64,000 nt of DNA from Methylobacterium oryzae (GTDB lineage Bacteria > Pseudomonadota > Alphaproteobacteria > Rhizobiales > Beijerinckiaceae). Below are positions 8,965-17,901 of this stretch, piece by piece. The position numbers were made by a program, and so were the translations under genes. The stretch is from assembly GCF_021398735.1 (NCBI RefSeq), contig NZ_CP090349.1, positions 2,293,501-2,357,500 of the forward strand, read 5' to 3'. Numbering within the stretch: the stretch's first letter is position 1; the number at the start of each line of letters is the position of its first letter. The notes below the pieces were generated by a model that was not told the DNA's origin, made no database searches, and saw only the letters and a program-made list of their open reading frames with translations.

Positions 8965-9921
8965 TTGAAGGCGATGGTGTTGACGAAGTTCGGGGGGCCG
9001 GACAGCTTCGAGCTCCGGGAGCTGCCAGACCCTCGGCCGGGACCCCGGCAGGTCCGCGTGGCCGTGCATGCCACGTCGATCAACCCGCTCGACGGCCAGA
9101 TCCGCCGCGGCGACTACGCCGCTCAGGTCGCGCTGCCGGCCATCATCGGGCACGACGTGTCCGGCGTCGTCGACCAGGTCGGATCCGACGTGACCGAGTT
9201 CCGCGCGGGGGATGAGGTCTATTACACGCCGCGGATCTTCGGCGGTCCGGGATCGTACGCTGAGTACCACGTCGCGGATGCCGGCATCGTCGCGCGCAAG
9301 CCGGTCAACCTCACCCATTCCGAGGCCGCGAGCGTCAGCCTCGTCGGCGTGACCGTCTGGGAAGGGCTGGTCGAGCGGGCCCGATTGCAGGTCACAGAGA
9401 CCGTCCTCGTCCACGGCGGTGCCGGGGGCGTCGGGGCGATCGCCGTCCAGGTCGCGAAGGCCATCGGGGCACGGGTCCTGGCGACGGCGCGCGGCAGCGA
9501 CGTGGCGCGCGTCGAGCGGCTCGGCGCCTCCGCCGTCATCGATTTCGAGCGCGAGGACTATGTAGACGCCGTCGATCGCCTGACCGAGGGCAGGGGCGTC
9601 GACGTCGTCCTGGACACGATCGGCCGCGACACGCTCGCGCGCTCCCCGCGCATCCTCCGCGAGGACGGGCGCGTCGTCACCCTGGTCGACACCGCGACGC
9701 CTCAGAACCTCATCGACGCTTGGGGCCGGAACGCCACCTACCACTTCGTCTTCTCGCGCCAGGACGGCCGCAAGCTCGACGCCGTGACGCGCCTCCTCGA
9801 GCGCGGCCTCGTGGTGCCGCGAGTCGGCCTGGAGTTTCCCCTCGACGAGGTCGCCAGCGCCCACGCGCGCTCCGAGGAGGGTCGGCTCGGAGGCAAGATC
9901 GTGCTCCGGGTGAGATCGTGA
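8965..9921 (+). CDS. Medium-chain zinc-less dehydrogenase, quinone-oxidoreductase-like
   Basis: An NADPH:quinone reductase/zeta-crystallin-type protein of 318 aa. The N-terminal GroES-like domain has [14 protein letters not shown] and [12 protein letters not shown]. The nucleotide domain has the AxxGxxG-type motif [20 protein letters not shown] near residues 150-169. The structural-zinc cysteines of zinc alcohol dehydrogenases are absent. The start is taken as TTG 8965 because a strong GGGAGG lies six bases upstream; ATG 8974 is the alternative. It is divergent from the LysR gene, which likely regulates it. The substrate is unknown. Confidence 0.86.
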   Translation: MKAMVLTKFGGPDSFELRELPDPRPGPRQVRVAVHATSINPLDGQIRRGDYAAQVALPAIIGHDVSGVVDQVGSDVTEFRAGDEVYYTPRIFGGPGSYAEYHVADAGIVARKPVNLTHSEAASVSLVGVTVWEGLVERARLQVTETVLVHGGAGGVGAIAVQVAKAIGARVLATARGSDVARVERLGASAVIDFEREDYVDAVDRLTEGRGVDVVLDTIGRDTLARSPRILREDGRVVTLVDTATPQNLIDAWGRNATYHFVFSRQDGRKLDAVTRLLERGLVVPRVGLEFPLDEVASAHARSEEGRLGGKIVLRVRS

Positions 9922-10329
9922 GGCGGCCAGACCTCGATCGCTGTCCCTGACGTGACACCGGCAGCGTCCGGCGCCGCGAAGGGAAGCGGCTCACCTGAGA
10001 TCGAACCCGCGGAAACGGTGATGTCGCACCGTGGCAAGCCCGACCGGTCGGCGGGTCGAGCGGCACCCGGAGGCACGCGATCCTGCCGTCGACGACCTCG
10101 GTTACGTCCGTTCCGGTGACCGCGACCGGCCCGATCCCGACCCGCCTTCCATCGAAGGGATCCCAGGCGGTGGTGCCCGACGGCTACGTCGACCGGGGTG
10201 AACCGGTTGAGGGTCAGGGATCCTCGCGCGACCTGGGCACGACGGATCTTCCCGGCGGGAACCCGACCCGACCGCGAACTTAAAGATCTGAGACGCCGGA
10301 TACTCGGCCGGTGCCGGTCGAATGCCGAC
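9922..10329. other. Intergenic stretch containing a possible gene remnant
   Basis: About 400 bp without an intact gene. The minus strand between about 10183 and 10046 looks like the C-terminal part of a small protein (separate entry). The rest shows nothing I recognise. Confidence 0.4.
10046..10183 (-). pseudogene. Possible remnant of a SnoaL/NTF2-like protein
   Basis: Following an in-frame stop (10184-10186), the minus strand reads PSGTTAWDPFDGRRVGIGP, then VTGTDVTEVVDGRIACLRVPLDPPTG. The pattern TGTDV-E-VVDGRI--L-V-LDP is typical of the last two strands of NTF2/SnoaL-like domains. No start or N-terminal part is present, and after PPTG the frame continues into sequence that is antisense to the preceding gene. 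I read it as a fragment; chance similarity cannot be excluded. Confidence 0.3.
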
Positions 10330-10494
10330 CTACGCGCGCCCGAAGTGACGGAGCACGAGGGGCTCGGTCCGGGTAAGCTTGAGGCCGCGCGGCTGCGAGC
10401 GGCCGCTCCGGCCGGCGACGATGGCCAGGCCGACGAGGCCGACCGATCCGGTCAAAGCCACGGCCACACACCACCAGAAGGCGACATCGAGCAT
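10330..10494 (-). CDS. Small membrane protein, 54 aa
   Basis: ATG 10494 to TAG 10330. The N-terminal half is one membrane helix (AFWWCVAVALTGSVGLVGLA). A basic tail follows (GRSGRSQPRGLKLTRTEP), consistent with an inside-facing C-terminus. No strong ribosome site is visible and no family is recognised. The overlapping plus-strand frame is arginine/proline-rich and less protein-like. Confidence 0.42.
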   Translation of the reverse strand: MLDVAFWWCVAVALTGSVGLVGLAIVAGRSGRSQPRGLKLTRTEPLVLRHFGRA

Positions 10495-10752
10495 GGCTGT
10501 CCACGGGGCTCCGGTTGCACCCGAACTGTCGGACCGTACGGTAAACGGAGCGTTAAACGCGCGTTCGACCGAATAGCGTCAGCGCCTGCGGCCCGAGCGC
10601 CGTGTACTGCCGAGACATGGGCGCCGAATTCGGGCGCCGGAGAGCGTCGCTGAGCTCTCGGCGCGTCGATCCTACGCCCAATGGATGAAGGCGCGGAACG
10701 GAGCGCTGCCGCTACGACCCGAATCCGGTGCGGATGACCTTCAGGGACAGAG

Positions 10753-11880
10753 ATGCAGATCGGGATCGTCGGCTGCGGTTACGTCGCCGACTTCTACATG
10801 ACGACCCTCGTGAACCACCCCGAACTGCGCCTCGCCGGCGTCTACGACCGGGACCCGGAGCGGCGCGCCGTCTTCTGCCGTCACTACAACGCCCGCGCCT
10901 TCGACAGCCTCGAGGCCCTGCTCGCCGAGCCGGAGATCGGCCTCATCCTGAATCTGACCAACCCGCACAGTCACTACGTCGTGACCAAGGCCGCCCTGGA
11001 GGCCGGCAAGCACGTCTACTCCGAGAAGCCGCTCGCCATGGAGTACGCCCAGGCCGAAGCGCTGGTGGAACTCGCCGAGGCGAAGGGCCTCTCGCTGAGC
11101 GGCGCGCCCGCGAGCATCCTGGGCGAGGCGGGCGCGACCGTGCGGGAGGCCGTCGCGTCCGGCCAGGTCGGGTCGGTCCGGCTCGTCTACGCCGAGTTGG
11201 AGGACGGGCCGGTGTTCCAGGAGCCGGTGCATGAATGGCGGAGCGTGACCGGCGCCCCCTGGCCGGCCGAGGACGAGTACCGGGTCGGCTGCACCCTGGA
11301 GCACGCCGGCTACTACCTGACCTGGATGAGCCTGATGTTCGGCCCGGTCGAGCGCATGACTGCCTTCGCGTCGCGCCTGTACCCAGACAAGGGCACCGGC
11401 CAGCCCCCGGACTCGGTCGCCAACGACTTCTCGACAGCGTGCCTGGAGTTCCGATCCGGCGTCGTCGCGCGGATCACCTGCGGCCTCGTCGCGCCGCAGG
11501 ACCGCTCCCTGCACATCATCGGCGACCGGGGCGTCCTGACCGTGACCGATTCGTGGGCCAGCCAGGGCCCGGTCTATCTCCGTTCGCCGAGCGGCGAGGC
11601 GCCCGGGCGGCTCGGCCGGCTGCTGCACCGGATCCAGCGCTACCTGCCCGGGCGGATCTTCCTCGGTCGGAAGCTGCCGACTCCCCGCTTCGGGGGCAAG
11701 CTGCCCAGCTACCCGTCGCAGATGGATTTCGCCCGCGGACCCGCGGCCCAGGCCGCGGCGATCCGGGCGGGCGTTCCGGCGCCGCTCCCGGCGCGGTTCG
11801 TGCTGCACATCACCGAGATCGCGCTCGCCATGCAGAATGCCGGCGGCGGCGCCGTGATCCAGCTGAGATCCAGGTTCTAG
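10753..11880 (+). CDS. Gfo/Idh/MocA-family oxidoreductase, 375 aa
   Basis: An NAD(P)-dependent sugar or sugar-alcohol dehydrogenase of the Gfo/Idh/MocA type. The Rossmann motif IGIVGCGYVADFY is at residues 3-15. Further on are LILNLTNPHSHYVVTKAALEAGKHVYSEKPLA with the family EKP lysine near residue 95, and the C-terminal alpha/beta substrate domain. The histidine-containing CTLEHAGYYLTWM stretch is in the expected catalytic region. The start has AGGGACAG just upstream. It is followed after 2 bp by a second member of the family, so the two are surely co-transcribed. The substrate cannot be deduced from sequence. Confidence 0.88.
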   Translation: MQIGIVGCGYVADFYMTTLVNHPELRLAGVYDRDPERRAVFCRHYNARAFDSLEALLAEPEIGLILNLTNPHSHYVVTKAALEAGKHVYSEKPLAMEYAQAEALVELAEAKGLSLSGAPASILGEAGATVREAVASGQVGSVRLVYAELEDGPVFQEPVHEWRSVTGAPWPAEDEYRVGCTLEHAGYYLTWMSLMFGPVERMTAFASRLYPDKGTGQPPDSVANDFSTACLEFRSGVVARITCGLVAPQDRSLHIIGDRGVLTVTDSWASQGPVYLRSPSGEAPGRLGRLLHRIQRYLPGRIFLGRKLPTPRFGGKLPSYPSQMDFARGPAAQAAAIRAGVPAPLPARFVLHITEIALAMQNAGGGAVIQLRSRF

Positions 11881-11882
11881 CC

Positions 11883-12965
11883 ATGGCACAGACCGTCTCG
11901 TGGGGCGTCCTCGGCACCGGGGTCATCGCCCAGCGCTTCGTCAGCGACCTTCTCGGGCGGCCGGACGCGCGCCTCACAGCCGTCGGGGCGCGGAGCACGG
12001 GGAGCGCCCAGGCCTTCGCCGCGGCCTTCTCTCAGGCGTCCGGCGCGCCGGCCGCCGTCGCCGGCGTCGAGGCCCTGGCCGCGCGGCCGGATATCGACGT
12101 CGTCTACATCGCCACGCCCAACAGCGACCACATGGACAGCGCGCTGGCCTGCATCGAGGCCGGCAAGTCGGTCCTGATCGAGAAGCCGATCGCGCTCTCG
12201 GGCGGGCAGGCGCGGCGCATCGCGGAGGCGGCGCGGCGGAAGGGCGTCTTCTGCATGGAAGCGATGTGGATGCGCTTCACGCCCGGCGTCGTGCGGGCTA
12301 AGGCGATGCTGGAGGCGGGAGAGATCGGCGATCCCCTGCATCTCGACGCCCGCCTGTTCTTCCCCCGCGCGTTGAACCCGCCCGGACGGACGGACGATCC
12401 GGCCGAAGGCGGGGTGATCCTCGATCTCGGGGTCTACCCCGTGTCGCTGGCGCTCCACCTGTTCGGCGCACCCACGGAGGTCTCGGGCGTCGGCCTCGAT
12501 CGGGGCGGTGCGGCGGCGCAGCAGGCCGCGCTCGCGCTCGGCTGGAACGCCAGGACCGCGACCCTGAGCTGCGGCTCGACCGGAGAGGCCGACAACGCCG
12601 CCGTGATCGTCGGCACGCGCGGCCGCATCCACCTGCACCGGCAGTTCCTGTGCCCGCCCTTCCTCACGCGCGTGCGCACCGCCGCCGCGCCGGCGCCCGC
12701 CGACCGTGCCCCGCCGCGCCGCCAGGCCGTCGACCGACTGGCCTTCGCGAAACGCCTCCTGCAGCCGCTGGACTTCCGCCGCGTCGCGCTGATCCCGACG
12801 CCGTACCTCGGGTTCGGGCTGCGGCATCAGATCGACGAGGTGCATCGCTGCCTGCTCGCCGGCGCCCGCGAGAGCCCGATCATGCCGCTCGCGGACAGCA
12901 TCCGCACCCTCGACATCCTCGATCGCGTCCGCGCCCGGCCGCAGCCGCTGGAGGCCGTCGCCTAG
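11883..12965 (+). CDS. Gfo/Idh/MocA-family oxidoreductase, 360 aa
   Basis: The second Gfo/Idh/MocA protein of the pair. The Rossmann motif WGVLGTGVIAQRFV is at residues 6-19. VVYIATPNSDHMDSALACIEAGKSVLIEKP carries the EKP lysine. FCMEAMWMRFTP and GVILDLGVYPVSLALHLFG fit the dimeric dihydrodiol dehydrogenase/glucose-fructose oxidoreductase branch. No signal peptide is present, so a cytoplasmic enzyme is expected. The gene starts 2 bp after the stop of the upstream family member. The two proteins are clearly different branches, not a recent duplication. They may act in sequence on one sugar. Confidence 0.88.
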   Translation: MAQTVSWGVLGTGVIAQRFVSDLLGRPDARLTAVGARSTGSAQAFAAAFSQASGAPAAVAGVEALAARPDIDVVYIATPNSDHMDSALACIEAGKSVLIEKPIALSGGQARRIAEAARRKGVFCMEAMWMRFTPGVVRAKAMLEAGEIGDPLHLDARLFFPRALNPPGRTDDPAEGGVILDLGVYPVSLALHLFGAPTEVSGVGLDRGGAAAQQAALALGWNARTATLSCGSTGEADNAAVIVGTRGRIHLHRQFLCPPFLTRVRTAAAPAPADRAPPRRQAVDRLAFAKRLLQPLDFRRVALIPTPYLGFGLRHQIDEVHRCLLAGARESPIMPLADSIRTLDILDRVRARPQPLEAVA

Positions 12966-13045
12966 GAGGGGCGTCCGGACCGGGCGCCCGTCCCGAGCGG
13001 ATGATCCGTCCGGGCAGGTCGCGGCGCCGTTCCCGGCGGTCGAGG

Positions 13046-13189
13046 TCAGGTCGTCTTCGTCGCCTTGGCGGGAGGCAGCCTGCGCAGAATCCGCGCGATA
13101 TGCGCGCGCAGGGCCGACGTCTCGGATCCCGGCCCGGCCTGCCCGGCGGGTTCGGCTGGCTCCTGGAGGGTGACGAGAAGGTCGGTCAT
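13046..13189 (-). CDS. Small hypothetical protein, 47 aa
   Basis: ATG 13189 to TGA 13046. The product begins MTDLLVTLQEPAEPAG and ends in a basic helix (LRAHIARILRRLPPAKATK). It has no membrane segment and no known family. It converges with the Gfo/Idh operon. Evidence is limited to protein-like composition. Confidence 0.33.
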   Translation of the reverse strand: MTDLLVTLQEPAEPAGQAGPGSETSALRAHIARILRRLPPAKATKTT

Positions 13190-13759
13190 CGACGAGGGCG
13201 CTGTGATGGGAGACCGACTCTACCGTCGAGCCTGGCCGGTGAATACATCATTTCATAGATTTTCTCGACCGGGACTTAAAGTGTTTAGGCCGGCGATAGA
13301 CGCGGCCCGATGTCGGAAACAGGGGTGTGTGTCCCACCGGCCGCGACATTCGCGCCGGTGAATTGCATCGCCGATGTCTTGATGGAGACCCGCGGCCGCA
13401 GTCCCATCACAATGCCGGCCGCATCACATATCCGTCACCGTCCGCCACGACGATCGGAGGCCTCGGTACTTTACCACCCCTTCGACCGATCTCCGATGTA
13501 TCGTCGCGCACGGCGACTGAGAGGCTGCCGTAGCCGGCGAAGACAGGCGCAGGAGGGAAACCGTCTGTGCGCTGCGTGACGGATACAGTTGACCATTGCG
13601 GTTTCACCGTCCCTGGGCGTACAACCAACAGCCAAGCCATGCGTCCAGTGCAACTAGGAATTGCGCAACTTATTGGTGCGCTAAGCAGTTTTCGGTTGTG
13701 TTTTTTTCCGCGACTCTGGGTAAGTGCCACTCATCCCGCATGCTGAAGGTTTCCGTTCG
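13190..13759. other. Intergenic stretch upstream of the XRE regulator
   Basis: About 570 bp with no supportable gene. It has scattered AT-rich patches (for example around 13230-13280 and 13650-13710) that could hold promoters for the flanking genes, but no element clear enough to name. Confidence 0.35.
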
Positions 13760-14191
13760 ATGTCGTCCTCCCCGAAGCCCAAGTCCGCCACCGAGACCGA
13801 TCGCTCGATCGGCGGCCGCATCGCGGCGCTCCGCGTGGCACAGGGCCTGAGCCAGACCGATCTCGGTCAGGCCATCGGCGTCAGCTTCCAGCAGGTTCAG
13901 AAGTACGAGAAGGGGCGCAACCGCATCGGCGCAGGGCGTCTTCAGGCCATCGCCGACCTGCTGAGGGTGCCGGTGGACACGTTCTTCGCGGATCCGCGGG
14001 ACAACGGCGGCGGACGCGTCGGACCCGCGGCCCTGTTCGAGGATCCGAAGGTCATGGAACTCGTCCTGGCCTTCACCAGCATCACCGACGAGACGACCCG
14101 CGGCGGGATCCTGTCGATCGTCAAGGCCGCCGCCACCCTCCAGGAGAGCCGCTCGGCCGCGCAGCGTCCGGACGCCGTCGACGAGGCGTGA
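13760..14191 (+). CDS. XRE-family helix-turn-helix regulator, 143 aa
   Basis: A small DNA-binding protein. The Cro/C1-type helix-turn-helix spans about residues 15-75 (IAALRVAQGLSQTDLGQAIGV, then FQQVQKYEKGRNRIGAGRL). The helical C-terminus is of unknown role. This architecture (short N-terminal tail, HTH, about 60-residue tail) is common in alphaproteobacteria, for example in stress and symbiosis regulators. I chose ATG 13760 with GAAGG 11 bases upstream; a start at 13724 would only add a short tail. It stands alone between intergenic stretches. Confidence 0.85.
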   Translation: MSSSPKPKSATETDRSIGGRIAALRVAQGLSQTDLGQAIGVSFQQVQKYEKGRNRIGAGRLQAIADLLRVPVDTFFADPRDNGGGRVGPAALFEDPKVMELVLAFTSITDETTRGGILSIVKAAATLQESRSAAQRPDAVDEA

Positions 14192-14357
14192 CGGCGCGGC
14201 CCTGTCCATCTCTTACCGCGACGGAACATACCGGCGCCCCCGAGCCGCGCGCAGCGTGGCGGCGCGATTTAATCCAAATTAAACCAAGACAAAGACCCGT
14301 AAAGATGTAGAGAAGCTGCCGCGTCCGGAGCTGATCTACAGCGCGTGAGCGGACGGC

Positions 14358-15965
14358 ATGCTTCGCTCTGACGTTGGAAACCGGGTCCTGACCATGCCGA
14401 TCGAGACGTCGAGAGCCTGGGGCCGCGGCGAGCTGTACGAGACCCTGTGCCTCCTCGTGATCGGCGTCGGGATCTGGTTCGTCGGCGTCACGCTCGGGAC
14501 CTTCGCGTATCTGAACAGCGTCGTCGCCACCTACAACCTCACGGACCTGCTGCTGCTCGCCGCCTGCATGGGCGTGGCGCAGTGGGGCGCCAGCATCCGC
14601 AAATCGATCATCCTCCGGCGGCTCATGCTCGAGCGCGCCGCCGCCGCCGCGCAGGCCGAGGCGATCGCCCGGCACGACGGGCTGACCGGTCTGGCGAACC
14701 GTCGCCGCTTCATCGACGCCGTGGAACGGGCGCACGCGCCGGGCGCCGCGGACGCGGCGGTGCTCCTCATCGACCTCGACCGGTTCAAGCCGGTCAACGA
14801 CCTCTACGGCCACGCGGCCGGGAATGCGGTCCTGTGCGCCGTGGCCGAGCGTCTGCAGCAGCTCGTGCCGTCGGGCGGCCTGGCGGCCCGTCTGGGCGGC
14901 GACGAGTTCGCCATGCTGGTCCCGCTCCGCTACGAGAGCGAGGCGCTGCGGCGCCTCGCCCAGGCGGTCATCGCGCGCATCGCCGAGCCGGTGACGTGGA
15001 GCCAGAACGACCTGAAGGTCGGGGCCACAGTCGGCGTCGCCGCGGTGTCGGCCGAGCACGGGGACGCCGACGCGATCCTGCACGCGGCCGACCTCGCCAT
15101 GTACCAGGGCAAGAAGGACGGGCGCGGCAATGTCCGCTTCTTCCGCAGCGCCATGGACGCGGAGCTGCGCGCCCGCGCCCGCATGGAGACGGAACTTCGC
15201 CTCGCCATCGAGACGGGCGCGATCGAGCCCTTCTACCAGCCGGTGGTGTCGCTCCCCGAGAAGGAGATCGTCGGGGTCGAGGTCCTGGCGCGCTGGCGCC
15301 ACCCGACGCGCGGGGTGGTGGGCCCGAGCGAGTTCATCCCGGTGGCCGAGGAGACCGGGATGATCGCGGATCTCAGCTACAGCCTGATCCGCCGCGCCTG
15401 CCTGGATGCCCGGGCCTGGCCGCCGCACCTGATCCTCGCGGTGAACATCGCCCCGCAGCAGTTCCAGGACGCGTGGCTCGCCCAGCGCATCCTCGGGATC
15501 CTGACCGAGACCGGCTTCCCGCCGCAGCGCCTGGAGGTCGAGATCACCGAGAGCGCCCTGATCCAGGACCTGGAGGCGACCCGGACGACCCTGCTGTCGC
15601 TGCGCGAACTCGGCGTGCGCATCGCGCTGGACGATTTCGGAACCGGCTATTCCAGCCTGTACCACCTGCGCGAACTGAAGTTCGACAAGCTGAAGATCGA
15701 CCGCAGCTACGTCGACGCCATCACGATGAGCGACGAGCGGGCGAAGCTCGTCGACGCCATCATCAAGCTCGGGGCGAGCCTCGGCCTCTCCACCACCGCC
15801 GAGGGGATCGAGACCGACGCCAGCCTCGACTGGCTCTCCGAACAGGGCTGCCATTTCGGCCAGGGCTACCTGTTCGGCCACGCCATGCCGAAGGCCGAGA
15901 TGGACGGCGTGCTCGCCGCCGTGCGATCCCCGGCCCCGTTCCAGGATCTCGCGCGGGCCTCGTGA
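14358..15965 (+). CDS. Membrane GGDEF-EAL protein (c-di-GMP synthesis and breakdown)
   Basis: A 535-aa two-domain c-di-GMP enzyme. Two hydrophobic segments near residues 30-50 and 58-76 anchor it. A GGDEF domain follows (about 98-255) with an intact GGDEF at 180-184 and no RxxD inhibitory site before it. The EAL domain (about 275-525) has EVLARW, NIAPQQF, EITESAL, DDFGTGYSS, KIDRSYV and AEGIET, so the phosphodiesterase residues look complete. Both activities are possible, and one may dominate or be regulatory. No periplasmic sensor domain is visible between the membrane segments. It ends at a hairpin shared with the convergent MBL gene. Confidence 0.92.
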   Translation: MLRSDVGNRVLTMPIETSRAWGRGELYETLCLLVIGVGIWFVGVTLGTFAYLNSVVATYNLTDLLLLAACMGVAQWGASIRKSIILRRLMLERAAAAAQAEAIARHDGLTGLANRRRFIDAVERAHAPGAADAAVLLIDLDRFKPVNDLYGHAAGNAVLCAVAERLQQLVPSGGLAARLGGDEFAMLVPLRYESEALRRLAQAVIARIAEPVTWSQNDLKVGATVGVAAVSAEHGDADAILHAADLAMYQGKKDGRGNVRFFRSAMDAELRARARMETELRLAIETGAIEPFYQPVVSLPEKEIVGVEVLARWRHPTRGVVGPSEFIPVAEETGMIADLSYSLIRRACLDARAWPPHLILAVNIAPQQFQDAWLAQRILGILTETGFPPQRLEVEITESALIQDLEATRTTLLSLRELGVRIALDDFGTGYSSLYHLRELKFDKLKIDRSYVDAITMSDERAKLVDAIIKLGASLGLSTTAEGIETDASLDWLSEQGCHFGQGYLFGHAMPKAEMDGVLAAVRSPAPFQDLARAS

Positions 15966-15966
15966 G

Positions 15967-15986
15967 GCGCGGGATTCCGCCCGCGC
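15967..15986. terminator. Hairpin between convergent genes
   Basis: GCGCGGG and CCCGCGC form a perfect 7-bp stem with a 6-nt loop. It starts 1 base after the GGDEF-EAL stop and lies 16 bases from the stop of the opposing MBL gene. No T-tract follows, so it may be a factor-assisted or bidirectional terminator. Confidence 0.5.
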
Positions 15987-16002
15987 GGCCGCATCACGTC
16001 GG

Positions 16003-16905
16003 TCAGCGCGGCGCCCTGTAGGCGGAGCCGTCGGCGGCCCCGAGCGGGTGCTCCACGAACCGGCCCGTCTCCGGCACCGCGACCCGGTCGAAGTCCGCCG
16101 CCAGGGCGTCGAGGGCGCGGCGCATCTCGGCGCCCTGGAGCGGCCGGCCGTGTCCGGTGATAACCCGCTCCGGGGCGAGCGCGGCGAGCGCCCGCACCGA
16201 CGCGCGCGCCGCCGGCCAGTCGATCGTCAGGTACATCGGCGGCCCGTGCAACTCCGGCGCCTGCGTCGCGACCGCGTAGGCGGATTCCTGCGCCGTGGTG
16301 ATGAAGGCGTCGCCCGCGATCAGCGTCCGGTCGGATTCGCGCCAGAGCGAGACGTGGCCCGGCGCGTGGCCGGGCGTGTGGATCCAGCGCCAGCCGGGCA
16401 GGGGCGGCACCGAACCGTCCTCCGGCAGGAGGCGGAGCCGCCCTGAGACGTCGACCGGGCTCGTCGGGAACAGCGGCGACAGGCGGCCGAGGAGCCCGCC
16501 GCCGACGCTCGGATCCGGCGTCGGGTAGGCGGCGCTGCCGTCGAGATAGGGCCGCTCCAGGGCGTGCACGTAGACCGGGACGTCCCAGTCCTCCGCGAGG
16601 TCCTCCAGGACGCCGACATGGTCGAAATGGCCATGGGTCAGGACGATCGCGGCCGGCCGGGCGCCTTCGCCGAAGCGGGCCCGGGCCGCGGCCTCGATCC
16701 CGCGCTTCGCGCCCATCACGCCGGCGTCGATCAGGACCCAACCCCGGTCGCCCGCGCCGGGGGGCCCCACGAACACGACGTTGACCAGGACGTGGCGCTG
16801 ATAGGCGACGTCATCGGCGATGGCGTGGGTGGCGTCGTCCCGCTCGGCGTCGCGGCGGGGATCGTCGGCCCGGGCCTGCGGGTCGACGGGGATCTGCTGG
16901 GCCAT
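16003..16905 (-). CDS. MBL-fold metallo-hydrolase, 300 aa
   Basis: A metallo-beta-lactamase-fold hydrolase. The metal motif THGHFDHVG (HxHxDH) is near residue 90. A second-metal histidine in IHTPGHAPGHVSLW and the aspartate in LIAGDAF near residue 197 follow, with a GHG motif near 250. This is the glyoxalase-II-like general group; the substrate is not evident. There is no signal peptide. It converges on the GGDEF-EAL gene, and its 5' side faces the SCO-like gene across about 240 bp. Confidence 0.85.
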   Translation of the reverse strand: MAQQIPVDPQARADDPRRDAERDDATHAIADDVAYQRHVLVNVVFVGPPGAGDRGWVLIDAGVMGAKRGIEAAARARFGEGARPAAIVLTHGHFDHVGVLEDLAEDWDVPVYVHALERPYLDGSAAYPTPDPSVGGGLLGRLSPLFPTSPVDVSGRLRLLPEDGSVPPLPGWRWIHTPGHAPGHVSLWRESDRTLIAGDAFITTAQESAYAVATQAPELHGPPMYLTIDWPAARASVRALAALAPERVITGHGRPLQGAEMRRALDALAADFDRVAVPETGRFVEHPLGAADGSAYRAPR

Positions 16906-17148
16906 CTGGGGCGGCTCCCGTGCACGGTCGCGGAGGGGACGGTCGGGCCCGCGGCCCGAGTGTCCCGGCGCCGGATGGCGCGAGCGCCCGTACCCTGGCC
17001 AACCGGCCGCTCCCAGGCGTGTTCCTGACGTCGTCGCCTCTCCAGGTCCGGCCCCGCACGGGAGGCCGCGGCCTCACGCCTGTCGACACGGACCCCATAT
17101 TGGCGGCATCGATACCGGCCACCCCGACGCGCCGTCGCAGGTCACAGC

Positions 17149-17814
17149 ATGGCACCGAGCCCTCTCGCCCTCATCGCCTCCGCCGCCCTCGTCGCCGTGA
17201 TCGCTACCGGCACCGGGGCGATCGTCCTCCAGCAGGGATCGCGGTTCAGCCATTCCCGGAAGGTCGGCGGCCCGTTCACGATGGCGGATCTCGACGGCCG
17301 CCCGGTGACCCAGGCCGATCTCCGCGGCAAGCCGTCCGTCCTGTTCTTCGGCTTCACCCACTGCCCGGACGTCTGCCCGACCACGCTCGCGACCCTGGCG
17401 TCGGCCCTCGGCCGGATGGGCCGCGACGCGGATCGCCTCAACGTCGTCTTCGTCACCCTCGACCCGGAGCGGGACACGCCCGACACCCTGCGGGCGTACC
17501 TGGCCTCGTTCGATCCGCGGATCCGCGGCTTCGTCGGCACGCCGCAGCAGGTCGCCCGCATGACCGACGCCTACCACGTCGCCTACAAGCGCGTGCCGAC
17601 CAAGGACGGCGACTACACGATGGAGCATTCCGCCACCGTGGCGCTGTTCGACAGGACCGGCCGCATGGTCGGCGAGATCGGCTACGGCGAGGACGAGGCC
17701 AACACCTTCGCGAAGCTGATCACCCTGGCGCTGCCGGGGCAGTGCCCGCCGGGGGGCGGCGCCAACCTCTGGACGACCGACGGCAGCACCGGCAACTGCG
17801 GTCCGCGGAGCTGA
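17149..17814 (+). CDS. SCO1/SenC-family copper-binding protein
   Basis: A thioredoxin-fold protein that delivers copper to, or maintains thiols of, the CuA site of cytochrome oxidase. Residues about 5-28 form an N-terminal membrane anchor. The copper motif CPDVCP is near residue 67, and the third ligand histidine lies in TMEHSATVALFD near 160. The length (221 aa) is normal, with a short Cys/Gly-containing tail. No cytochrome oxidase subunit is nearby. It precedes the OpgG-like gene on the same strand by 87 bp. Confidence 0.9.
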   Translation: MAPSPLALIASAALVAVIATGTGAIVLQQGSRFSHSRKVGGPFTMADLDGRPVTQADLRGKPSVLFFGFTHCPDVCPTTLATLASALGRMGRDADRLNVVFVTLDPERDTPDTLRAYLASFDPRIRGFVGTPQQVARMTDAYHVAYKRVPTKDGDYTMEHSATVALFDRTGRMVGEIGYGEDEANTFAKLITLALPGQCPPGGGANLWTTDGSTGNCGPRS

Positions 17815-17901
17815 GCCGCGGCCGGGAAATTGCGCCGCCGCGCCGGCGTGGCTAGAGGGCGGCGCGGGTCGCGAGGCCCGACCGAATCCGGGGGTTCCAG
17901 C

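Noticed and set aside
10198..10653. Plus-strand frame of 151 codons
   Set aside because: Arg/Pro/Gly-rich without motifs; the opposite strand has a more protein-like small membrane frame.
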